Shown here: positions 33,412 to 43,448 of the stretch, in pieces
Layout of the letters: each line of letters begins with the position of its first letter
Numbering within the stretch: position 1 is the first letter of the stretch
Assembly (NCBI GenBank): GCA_014058105.1
Contig: JACGCM010000715.1
Coordinates: 3,596,001 to 3,660,000, forward strand
Source of the DNA: Kingdonia uniflora
Lineage: Eukaryota > Streptophyta > Magnoliopsida > Ranunculales > Circaeasteraceae
Direction: 5' to 3'
DNA: 64,000 nucleotides
Made by a program: the position numbers and the translations under genes
Notes under the pieces: generated by a model
What the model was told of the DNA's origin: nothing
The model's input: the letters and a program-made list of their open reading frames with translations, nothing else
Database searches by the model: none

Positions 33412-34443
33412 TCATCGGAATCGAAAGTACTCAGTGAAGGGAACTTCAATTCTCGTGAGGAAAGTTGGTCGTCCACGATAGTCTTCTTCAAAAGGTTCAG
33501 CATTGTCGGATCCTCTCCTAGCCATAAGGTCGGTAGAGAAATTGCATTCCCTCCATTTGGCTGAATCGGATTTGCCAAATGTCTTTCTTGAGGAGACTCC
33601 ATTGTATCTTAAGCTTCTAGGGAATCTTATCATTTTGAATGCTCTAATTGCAGTTTCGGAGTCGGAGATCACCCATATATTAAGCCAACCTCTTGCAACA
33701 GCTTTCTGAATACCTGTAAGTATCGCTAGTATTTCGGCTACAAAACTAGTTGAGGTACCGATCGCCTTGCTAAATACTCCCAGAACATCTCCCTCACTAT
33801 CCTGAAACACCACCCTAATACTAGCAGCACCTGGATTTCCAATACTATAGCCATCACAACAGAGTTTAACTTCATTAGGCATAGGCAGTTCCCAAAAACT
33901 GCTTTGTACACCTACAGAACTGTTGGCCTTGCATTGAACTTTAAGAATTTTGATGGTCTGCAGTTCCTGTATGTTGTTATTCATCTTTCCTTTTGACAGT
34001 TCAGCAGTATATTGAATTTTTTTAAGAATCTCCCTCTTCATATTAGGCATGGATGGCGTTGTATCGTCAAATCCCAAGTTGTTCCTAGCTATCCAGATTG
34101 TATGGCAGATAGAGAAAACGATTGTAATCCAAAGGTCGTTTATATAGCTGCTAGCTGATCAGCTCTTTTCCAGAATGGATTTCCATGTGGTTATACTAGA
34201 AATAGAAGCCAAAAAGAAGGTATTAGTAGCCCATAACCAAATATTTGCAGCTGAAGGGCATTGCAAGAGCAAATGTGCTTTTGTTTCCTCCTGCAAGCAG
34301 CAAAGAGTGCATCTGGAAGTGATATGGATTCCCTTTTTTTGAACAATGTCATCCAAAGGTAGGATATGATTTACCAATATCCATGCAAAACCCCATAGTT
34401 TTAGGTGAATGCTTCCCCTCCACGTAAAAAAATTATCTACCAA
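33412..34443 (-). pseudogene. LINE fragment: RT zinc-binding region and RNase H
   Basis: 5'-truncated non-LTR retrotransposon tail, as expected of incomplete target-primed reverse transcription. 34443-34159: FFTWRGSIHLKLWGFAWILV, CTLCCLQEETKAHLLLQCPS, the zinc-binding RVT domain. 34077-33412: VKLCCDGYSIGNPGAASIRV (RNase H catalytic Asp), STSFVAEILAILTGIQKAVA (Glu), IWVISDSETAIRAFK (Asp), then a frameshifted stretch. A stop separates the two frames near 34160. No poly(A) tail or duplication found. It lies entirely within the hAT element, so it is a secondary insertion. Confidence 0.85.
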
Positions 34444-35020
34444 ACATGATGATTGTTACAAAAAATCATATTATTCACAGGATATAAAGCAAGACAATTT
34501 AAAGCAAAATGATAACAGTACTAGAGATTCAACTTACATAACTTCAAATTTATTCATACATATTACATACTTAACATACTGAAAACATCTAAGGCTCCCA
34601 TGGAGCCCTTAAAGGACTACTCACACATACTCAACTGAGTACTAACGCTTGCTTAGACTCTAGAAATATTCTTAATGTCTTAACAAATAAAGAGCTTCCC
34701 CTTTTCTAGGAAGGCAACCTCCTTGGCCATACCCTTGTTGTTATTACAGCTATGGTAATTAAACTAGACGGGTTTGGTTGTATAACTTGTATTACCAAAA
34801 GGGTATGGTGCTTTCATATATTTACAAATATACCTAAACCTAAACGGGTCACGAGTCAACCCGAACTGCTCAAGGTAAACCCTAACCCAACCTATTTAAT
34901 TAATGGGTTAGGCGGGTTCGGGTCAAATGACCTACGACCTATTAAGGCCAAACCCAAACCCCCTTAAAACTGGGTTGGTCGGGTCGGATAGGGGGGTTGT
35001 GACCTATTTTGCCAGCTCTA

Positions 35021-35199
35021 GCTTCTGGGGTCTCCTTCTAGTGGATTCGGGTGTTGGCAAACTGGGTTGTTTCAGAGGGAAAGTCATGAAAGGGGTTGGT
35101 GGTGAAGGCAGAGGTGGAAAAGGGGAAGTTTTGGAATGGGTCAAAAATGTTGCTGCTGCGTATTTTATTATTGCCAAAGAAGCTTGGGATGATCAACAT
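35021..35199 (-). pseudogene. Class I small heat-shock protein relic, 5' part
   Basis: The minus-strand ATG at 35199 opens MLIIPSFFGNNK, SSNIFDPFQNFPFST and TTQFANTRIH, followed by a TAG where the family has Trp (usual W/DWKETPEAH), then KETPEA running into the 8-bp duplication. The join with 29578 restores EAHVFKV in frame if one duplication copy is counted. Thus the gene suffered a nonsense change, a late frameshift and an hAT insertion. The A/T-rich upstream region (35200-35280) may hold its promoter, with tataaaaccgg on the minus strand near 35255. Confidence 0.88.
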
Positions 35200-35289
35200 T
35201 GTTGTTGTTGTAATGTTGTTTGATGAGGGGGGTTTTTTTCTGAAAGGCAAGCCGGTTTTATATAGGGATCCATAACCTTGAGTTTCGAA

Positions 35290-35360
35290 TCCTATGGGGT
35301 TTCGAACCCACGACTCCTCTCTTGGTGGAGGGTCATAACCACCATTGAGCCAAGAACCCA
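35290..35360 (-). repeat. tRNA-derived SINE head
   Basis: On the minus strand tggctcaatggtgg (A-box) is followed 35 bases later by gtgggttcgaaaccc (B-box), with a pyrimidine-rich spacer. This is the internal RNA polymerase III promoter of a tRNA-like SINE. It is not a foldable tRNA gene. The tail toward 35230 is unclear. Confidence 0.6.
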
Positions 35361-35481
35361 ATGGTATGAGTACTTGTTCATAGATTGTTTCATTGATGGT
35401 TTGAAGGTGGTGTTGGAGTTTAGGGCAGCGATGATTCATGCTGACCCAAGAGCTTTCTAGAAATTACTTTTTTATTTGGCG

Positions 35482-36334
35482 TGTTGGGAAATCGAAGGGG
35501 CAATTGCAACGCGGAAGCACAATACGATTTGGCAAGAACTTAAGATCCAACTCTAACCGCAGAGAATTTAAACAAAGGCAGTAAAACACATACACAAGGT
35601 TTAAATTAGGTAGAAACCCCAAAGGATCAAAAACACCCCTGACAAGCACGACGAATATATTATCACTTAGGGTTACAAGAAGTTACAGAGATCACTCAAC
35701 CTCACCTCTACCCTTACAGATAATCCCCAGCAAGAAACCCTAGAAAGAAAACCCAAGAAATCTCTCCAGAGCAAAACCCTAAATTTCTCTATTTTCTCTC
35801 TCTGACTCTTTCTAGCTTACACTCTATATTTATAGACTTTCCATTAGGTCATCTTCAAAGTACGCATCACAAGATAAACCATCGCTTTGGATAAAATCTC
35901 CTTCAAAATGAACTTATAAATAAACAAACAGAGCCTTTTTTGCTTGAACGACTTAATGACTCGTTCAAACAACTTCAACGCAAACTCTGTCGTGCGAACG
36001 ACTTCCTCTGTTTTGAGTCGTATCTTAACATGGCGCTCAAGTATTTTCTTGAAAACAATAGAACTTGCAATTGAACTGATTTTCATAAATCCTGGTTTAG
36101 TCCAACCCGGTTCAGCAGTACTGCATCAGTGATTAAAAATAGGGTTGGCTTAACTTAAACCGAAATGAAACCTTTAGAGTTTCAGTCACATCCAGTTAGG
36201 CAGTTGGTCCGATTTGGTAGTGAAATACCTGATGACACCCGTAAAACAAATGGTTTTTTGAAACAAACAATGGCCAAAGCTTAAATAAAACCAACCAGCC
36301 CATCTTAGTTTATGTTCCCGTTATAATTCCAACA
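35482..36334 (-). mobile_element. Solo Copia-type LTR
   Basis: 853 bases, tgttgggaaat...ataattccaaca, so the minus strand starts TGTTGGAATTATAACGGG and ends TTTCCCAACA. A minus-strand TATA word (tataaatatagag near 35823-35835) precedes a CT-rich leader. No internal region of its own lies on either side. Flanking 5-mers (tggcg, ggtga) do not match, so the target duplication is unproven. A run of cgttcaaac / gcttgaacgac words lies at 35940-36010. Confidence 0.65.
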
Positions 36335-36547
36335 GGTGACTGAAAAATTTCCCAGCAAGCAAAGGGTTATTAGAGGCTCCCTATAAAACATGAGTTAATC
36401 ACGATTTCAAGGTAAATAAGAGCCATCCAGTCAATTCGCATCACACGACACGACCCATGGTCCTGGCAAAAACTAGAATACTATGTTTTATAATATAAAC
36501 CACCAAGGGACAAATACTTTGGAAGGACAAATACAAAGAATGCATGA

Positions 36548-36974
36548 CCTGAAACCAGGGGCGACCCCACTGGATTTGCCAGAAATCACTTACCAAATAG
36601 TTAAAAATGATACATATATGTATAGTTTGTATATATTGTACCCCACTCAGTTCTAATTATATAATTGATATTAGTCTAGTGGACAAGTATGTTGGTTTTA
36701 ACTATTTAAACAAGGGTTCAAATCCCCACAGCCTCATTTTTACATTTTTTTTATTATCATCAATTATATATAATTCAGAATTAACTTTTAGATTGGGGAC
36801 TCTCTTCTAAGTCTTTTTTTTTTTTTAAAACTTGGCTTGAGTTCTAATATAAGCGATACTAAAATTCCCCAATATGCTTCAAAGCTTTTTTCTCGGGGCC
36901 GATGCCCCTGATCCCCCTCATTTTATTTTTTGACCCCAGTAGACTCAAGTCCTGGCTTCGCTCCTGCCTGAAAC
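36548..36974. mobile_element. hAT-type MITE, 411 bp, with perfect 8-bp duplication
   Basis: Body 36556-36966. Terminal repeats caggggcgaccccactgg and, inverted at the right, caggagcgaagccaggac. Target duplication cctgaaac at 36548-36555 and 36967-36974 is identical. No transposase. Contains a tRNA-like stretch and an A/T-rich middle. Confidence 0.9.
36668..36737 (+). repeat. tRNA-like promoter stretch inside the MITE
   Basis: tagtctagtgg (A-box) and gggttcaaatcccc (B-box) lie about 40 bases apart, as in SINE heads. It could be a SINE that inserted in the MITE or a captured tRNA-like piece. A T-run at 36815-36825 follows. Confidence 0.5.
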
Positions 36975-37127
36975 TGTTTCTACTTCAAGTCTGGGGGCAG
37001 AGAATAACAGAAGCCAAGGGATGTTTGTGGCTTCTGTGGCTAAGAGGTTGTTTGTTTTTTAACTTATTCTACTTAATTGTTGTTACTTAAGTTAAATGAG
37101 AAAATAAGTTGTGTTTGTTTTTTGATT

Positions 37128-38798
37128 TTTCAAAACAGCAATTATGAGAATAAATACTAAAAGATGCCAACTTTCCAAAATCATACTTTGGCAAGGCACT
37201 TCCAAAATCGATACTAAAATTACCAAATCGATATTGGTCATACCTGCTACCCCTAGCTGTCACCCCTATTCTTATGCATTAAATGTTAATGAATAGTATA
37301 ATTTGCTACAGTGATAAATCTACCAAATGATAGATTTCTAAGCAAATGATAAAGTTATAAAAATAAAATGATAAATATTTCAATAAAATGACAAAGTTCT
37401 GGCAAAACAAAAGACAAATAATACATAACAAATGAGAAATTATCCCTACTAAAGTTGTTGAGTAGTCTATTCTTTATTATGACTACCTACCTCTTAAAAG
37501 TAATTATAACATTTTATATGCATACATTCAATCATTGACAGACTTTTAGTAATAAACAATGTAACAAAAATAGGTAAAATTATTAAACAATAAAAAAAAA
37601 ATTGGGTTAGTCTTTATAAGTTGCCAAACAGAGCTTAACAAACCCATTTGTTTAGTTTCACTTAGATTTTTAGTGATTGTTCACCAATACCTTTTAAAAG
37701 TAACTATCATTTGTTAGTTGTCATTTGTCATTTGTCATTTGTCATTTGTTTTAAATAATTTGTCATTTGTTTTTGGAAAAACTATCATCTGTTTTGGTAA
37801 AACATATCATTTGTCATTCAATACAGTTATCATAGTTCTATAATGTAAAATATTTTATAAAATAGTCACGAGAGATAGAGAGGTTGACAAAAATTAAGCG
37901 GAGAGATCTTCTTTTGTGTCCTCAAACAACTAGATTTGTCATATGCTATTGAACTTTACGACATTGTCATTTTTCATTTGTTTTAAAGAATTTGTCATTT
38001 GTTTTTGGAAAAACTATCATCTGTTTTGGTAAAACATATCATTTGTCATTCAATACAGTTATCATAGCTCTATAATGTAAAATATTTTATAAAATAGTCG
38101 CGAGAGATAGAGAGGTTGACAAAAATTAAGCGGAGAGATCTTCTTTTGTGTCCTCAAACAACTAGATTTGTCATATGCTATTGAACTTTACGACATTGTC
38201 ATTTTTCATTTGTTTTAAAAAAAAATTCATTTATTTTTGGAAAAACTATCATCTGTTTTGGTAAAACATATCATTTGTCATTCAATACAGTTATCATAGC
38301 TGTATTGAAACAAATGTCAAATTTTTTTGAACAAATGACAAATAATTCTGAACAAATGAGAAACTTTCAGAAAAATAAATGACAGATTTCTAAACAAATG
38401 AGAAAGTTCTAAACAGATTTCTAAACAAATAATTCTGGAAAAATAAATAACAAAGATTTCTTAACAAATGACATTGATTGCTGATATAATAACAAAGTTT
38501 TGCTGAACAAATGATATAGTTTTCTGAGCAAATGGTAAATAGCATATGGTAATGACACGCGACGTGATATATTATTTCTAAATGTGTTTTACAATTTTTT
38601 ATTATTTCGGAAGTGATATTTGTACTTGTGGAACCCAAAAACAAGTTGTTGTCTGCTGTAATATTATAACTTTAGTAGGGGCAAAATTGGTTTTTCATCT
38701 TGCCCAGTATCAATTTTGCAATTTATTCTTCCTTGGGTCCAATTTTGGAAAGTTGGCATCTTTAAGTATTTATTCTCATAATTGTCGTTTTCAAAACA
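37128..38798. mobile_element. Short Mutator-like element (MULE-1)
   Basis: Long inverted ends: 37128-37190 (tttcaaaacagcaattatga, then gaataaatact, gatgccaactttccaaaat) match the reverse of 38735-38798. The inner right end (gtgatatttgtacttgtgga, ttgtctgctgtaatatta) matches the right end of the large MULE at 58870-58925, and gctacag-gataaatctacca is shared on the left. No coding region. Probably a non-autonomous deletion derivative of the large element's family. Confidence 0.75.
37735..38315. repeat. Tandem repeat of 232 bases inside MULE-1
   Basis: ggaaaaactatcatctgttt recurs at about 37775, 38007 and 38239, a period of 232. Units include taaaacatatcatttgtcat, gcggagagatcttc and gtcctcaaacaactag. 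The third copy is partial. Between and around them are many tttgtcatttg words. Confidence 0.85.
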
Positions 38799-39675
38799 CC
38801 TTATTTGGTTTGGCACCTCTATTTTAAGCAATTGCACCTTCATTTTCACCAATTAAGATAAGTTGGGTTTTCTAGCTTTTTCAAACTTTTTTCTCCTTTA
38901 ACTTGACGGTACTTTAAAAAGCCAATGTATCATAATCTCATAATACCCCTAACTTCTAACGCAAACCCATGTCATCTCTTCTAATATTCATCATTATCAA
39001 GCCCTAACTATGAAACTTGGGGATTGATGGCTTCATGTCAAAGGAGCCTTTGTATTGAGATTGAAGGTAAAAAGAAACTATATAGCCATATAAATTTATA
39101 AATATGAATCATGTAAACCTTGCGAGAAGAGATTGCAAATAGGATTAGTCAAACACAAATTTGAGATTTTTGAAATTAGATAGAATGCTAAAACTTTTAG
39201 TTTAAAAATTATTGTAATAATTATTATTTTAATTAATTGATATTAGAAAAAAATATTTGAATTTAAATGCGATTATGAAAAAACATGTAGTGCAAAAAAT
39301 AGAGAACGGAGTAATTTTGACAATTTGATAGTGTATAGACATTTCAGATTCAGCAAAAAAAAAACAACATAATTTTTCACATTTAAGCATCAACATTCAA
39401 TCAGAGAATCAAGAAAAAAAACAAAAAAAAAAAAAAAAAAACAGCCTCTAAGAGAAACAAATCTGTTAGACATGGCATATGTGCTCTAGCAAATTATTTC
39501 AACCAAGAAAAAGTATAGATAAATATGAAAAAAATTACAATCTCTTGCTTTATGTTTAGCCGAGTGAAACGAGAAAACCAGTGCAAAGACTCCCATAGTA
39601 CGAGAAGATAGAGGCAAAAGAAGTGTGACACAGATAAAGGGGTTACTGAAATCCCCAAGCCATAGTTTCCAATAT
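38799..39675. other. Spacer downstream of the host gene
   Basis: AT-rich. An A-run of about 18 at 39421-39440. No other feature seen; probably holds the host gene's 3' end. Confidence 0.35.
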
Positions 39676-42150
39676 CTATAGCCCTCGAGAGCTAAGAGAC
39701 GTAATGACAGGTCCTAGTGTCTGATCCACAGATTTGTTCCAGAGGTGAGCCAACTCTGAACGGAACTTCTTTCCCAATATGGGTTCTCTCATCTGGAAAA
39801 ATAAACATTTAACGTAAGTGACAGATTTATTTAATGAGCTCATAGTACCTCACTTACAAGCCAGCAAATGATCAATAAAAACAGTAAGGCTAAACTATTT
39901 ACAGAGCTATAATTAAACAAAAACAAAATATAAACAGATGCTTTCAGTTTTTTTTAATATCAAACTTAACCCAAGATACTGCTGTACAAATACAATGGAG
40001 ATGAACTGAAACAAACTGATCTATTAGAAGCAGAAGTTCAAAGCATTAATCAATTGGCTAGACAGGAAAGAACTGTACAGAAGAAGTCAACCATAATTAT
40101 TCTGTGTTTTCTGGAAATTAAGGGAATCATGTAAAAAACTATGGACCGATTTCTAGAGATTTTCCCGTTCATATCTAGACCATGTACACCAACAACTTAA
40201 GCTCCAATGCATAGCTCAATTTCATTTACGAGTCACATTTATAGATTAACATTTTCTGGTACTTCATCTACACATGATTAAGAGGGGACTATTGATTGTT
40301 TCACTCAAATTGTGCTCCGACCACGGAACACATATTTCATGAATGATCATGGAACAAAATCTTTAATTATGTCATCTAACAATAACATTTATCCATAAAT
40401 ACTGGTGGACACACAACGGATAAATACAGTAAAAAGAGGTGAGCGATTTCAGAAGTGTCGCGACTGATTACTAGTATAACGCAATGCGGTGGAGCGACGG
40501 TTAAATTTTATATTGCAATATTTTTCAACACACATCTTAGACTATGATTTCAGCAAAATTAGTAGTTCAAATCCATATATGAGTAGATGACCAAAAGTAC
40601 ATATTGATACAGTGTTTGTTAAACAGATTTACCCAACGGCATTAACGTCAATGTTTTCCATGTTCTGGTTTTAAATAAAGATATAGAGAATAATCTTGGA
40701 GCAAAGTCAAGAATTGGGCGTTGATGCTGGCAAGGGAAAGATGAAAAAAAAAAAAACCAAGAATATAATCATTTGCTATATTTACGTTCCGAAAAGTATT
40801 TGTTTTAGTTCTATTTTCCAATGATGTACTTCGACTATCAAAGAAAGAAAGAAAAAAATATCGTAAAAAATATAGCCGCATCAAAAGTAGTCCACACCCA
40901 CACACCTCACTGTTGAGATTTCAATAAAATAGTCATAGTTTTTTTTTTTGTGGCTAAAAAGTAGTCCTAGTTCCTTTGCCCAAGATCAAAAATCTACTGT
41001 ATATGCGGATTTATGTGCTAAAATGTATGAAAGACTGCGATGATGTATCATGTAACCTTTGCTTTTGATACTAAGATAAGTTAGGGGTCCTTTAACTCGG
41101 CTCTTTCATAAAAAAATGGGAGTAATTTATATAGAAAATTATGAAGCAACTCATAAAAAATGAATCCCCACTTTATCTTCATACTCTAGAAGAGAAGAAA
41201 AACATAACTCGAGTTCACAAGATAATAAACAAGTAATAACCTAGGTGCATGTTTTAGTATCTCAGTACCTCCTTAAACGGTGTTAACAAATACAAATTTT
41301 GTTGTTCTCGGTCATATCAATAGCATGGAATTTCTACTATATTGATAACAACATCATTTCATAACACCCGTGAAATTAAGTGAAGTAATGTTCTCTAAAT
41401 GTGTGGCAATTATAACCTTGGAAAAATGCACCAAGAAATTAAGTGGGCGTCTAAACCTGTACAATCAGTCAATGAAGATAGGGAGAATCAGTATGGGGCA
41501 CTAACGAAAGACACGAGTGCAGGACTTCCGTTAATGTATCCATCTCCCTCTGGAGAGGTCATGAGTTCGAACCCTAATGCCCTGGGTGAGTACTCTATCT
41601 AATTCAGCCTTCAGACATTACTGCTCATGGGGTATGCCTAAGCCCAGCTTGAGCAGGCCACGATCTGCTCAACTGCTCAATTACCGAGTTAATAAAAACG
41701 GAATCGCTCTTCCAATAAATGGAGGCATAATAACAGACAGAAAATCTCTTCTACGAAACATTCCAATAAAAGGGTACAAATTTTTAATATTGGTTTAAGT
41801 TGATTCTTCAAAGAAAAATTAGACACTTGAATGCCGAAACTTTATACACGATTTCAGCATAAGAGCAAGGCAAATTAAAGGATTGTAGGGTTTCAAATGA
41901 GAAATAAAAAAAATTACCATGAAATTAGATTTGGGCGGAGACTGATTCTCTGAAATCATACAATAGATACTCTTGCGTTGCTCGAAAACAACGATCCCAG
42001 CGACAATGGCTCCCAAAGCGAACCCGCGAAGGCGCTCCTGCACAATTCAAACAACGATTAACACAACATGCCTAAGAAAATCAAAACTTCAAAGTAGTGA
42101 AATCAAATGTTTGATAAGAGAGAGATTACCTGAGCTAGAATACTAATCAT
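39676..42150 (-). CDS. Small plant protein of unknown function, 85 aa, three exons
   Basis: The one apparently intact ordinary host gene. Exon 1 42150-42130 (MISILAQ), intron to 42038, exon 2 42037-41918, intron 2 41917-39793 (2.1 kb), exon 3 39792-39676. All splice sites are GT-AG and phases are 0. The product has a hydrophobic segment at residues 12-25 (GFALGAIVAGIVVF) followed by EQRKSIYCMISENQ, and a conserved-looking tail REPILGKKFRSELAHLWNKS ending in SLSSRGL. A single membrane segment with a basic C-terminal half suggests a small organelle membrane protein. The promoter carries site II elements typical of nuclear genes for mitochondrial proteins. I do not recognise the family. Intron 2 contains a SINE-like insertion. 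Confidence 0.75.
41510..41700 (+). repeat. SINE-like insertion in intron 2
   Basis: A B-box-like gagttcgaaccctaatgcc at 41562-41582 follows ctccctctggagaggtcat, a common SINE arrangement; the A-box is not convincing. The stretch ends near taataaaaacgg (41690-41701). Antisense to the host gene. Confidence 0.4.
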
Positions 42151-42235
42151 GTGTATGAGTTGTTTGCAAAGGGGGAAGAAGGAAACAATGCACTTGCCTT
42201 TTCTTGCTGTGCAAACAAAGGAATATTTTTAGAGA

Positions 42236-42275
42236 GGGCCCACCAAGCCCAAGCCCAAGCCCAAGCCCAATGGTG
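42236..42275 (-). promoter_or_regulatory. Site II (TGGGCY) cluster upstream of the host gene
   Basis: On the minus strand this reads TTGGGCTTGGGCTTGGGCTT...TGGTGGGCCC, giving five TGGGCY copies, 90-130 bases before the ATG at 42150. Such TCP-bound site II clusters are common in promoters of genes for mitochondrial, ribosomal and cell-cycle proteins. Confidence 0.6.
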
Positions 42276-42539
42276 ACCGAAGGGGAACATCAGAGGTGGT
42301 AATTGTAATTTACTACCTTAGCTACTACAAATATACGAATGACGAATTCTCAAAGACCTATTCTTCTTCAACTCGTGTTGAGGAAGGAGAGAATGAGGTT
42401 ACTATATGTAATTTTTTGTTCTTATTTATGATTTTAAACCTCATGGAATGCCAACCTGACTCGAATGTCATGATACTTAAATGATGCCTCTCCAACTTTT
42501 TTTTTCCTGAATTGTCCACTAAAACTTTTTACGGAAATT

Positions 42540-43440
42540 ATAATAATAAATACTACTTTTTGTCATTTTTACAAAATTAATACTTTGGCAAACCTCTTCC
42601 AAAATTGATCATTTAGCTGCCGCCTTATTCTCTAACATTAAATATTAATAGTCTAATCTGCTACAGTAATAAATCTACCAACTCACAAAGATTACTCAAC
42701 AAATAACAATGCTATACCAAAATAATTACAAAGATATGCATATCAAATGACAAAGTTCTCGCATAACAAATAATAAATAATGCATAAAAAAAATGAAAAA
42801 CTATCCCACTGGAGTTGTTGAGTAGTCTAATCTGCTACAGTAATAAGAGGGAAGATTTTCTCCTAAATACACTACCAACCTTAAAAATCAAAGCTTATTA
42901 TTATTATTATTATTATTTTACAAAGCTTCTACAAAAATCAAAGCAGATTCTCCTTGATGTACTGTTTGTCTCCTTCATGTGCCAAGTCTTCCAACTATCG
43001 TTCGGGGAGGAAAAAATCGTTGTTATCATAGATTATTCTCGTTGCCAAAGACCGTTGTTATCCTTATCTTCAACCGTTGAAGTAACCGTTGCAGTAAGTA
43101 TCATTTCTAACTCTGTATCCATCATCTCTCACTGTGTATCCACATCATGAGTTGAAGCTTTTTTTCTTAAGAAAAATGATATGTAAGACGATACAATTTA
43201 TACATAATCATTTTTCTTTGCCTTTTTAATAATTTGTCTTCTGCTACTTTATCATTTGTTATTTTTTTGTCATTTTTAACATTTATTATCTGCTACTATA
43301 TCACCGGAATTGTTCATTGATATCATTCATTTCAGGATTCCTATCATTTGTTTTAGGGATTGCTGAAGTTGAGTTTTATATCATTTTTCTTATTTGTTTC
43401 TTCCTACTTTATCACCGAAATTGTTTATTTATATCATTTA
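42540..43440. repeat. MULE-2 left end with motif copies and (TTA)n
   Basis: Contains repeated tagtctaatctgctacagta (42650 and 42826), a TTA microsatellite at 42896-42915, and atcatttgtt / tcattta words. No coding region before the transposase start. Confidence 0.6.
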
Positions 43441-43448
43441 TTTCAGGG

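Larger units (their letters stand above)
29579..35020 (-). mobile_element. hAT transposon inserted in the heat-shock gene
   Basis: Terminal inverted repeats tagaggtggcaaa (29579) and its counterpart tttgccagctcta (ending 35020). Flanking 8-bp duplications gcttctga (29571-29578) and gcttctgg (35021-35028) differ by one base, as expected of an old hAT insertion. Subterminal regions are full of acgggtc / gacccg words (29605-29775, 34840-35000). It carries a BED-hAT transposase relic on the minus strand and a LINE fragment at 33412-34443. Confidence 0.92.

Noticed and set aside
35290..35360. Possible functional tRNA gene
   Set aside because: A- and B-boxes are present but no acceptor stem or anticodon arm can be paired; it is a SINE head.
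40648..40905. Minus-strand ORF starting MCGCGLLLMRLYF in intron 2 of the host gene
   Set aside because: Low-complexity, no homology recognised, and it lies wholly inside an intron with poor coding character.
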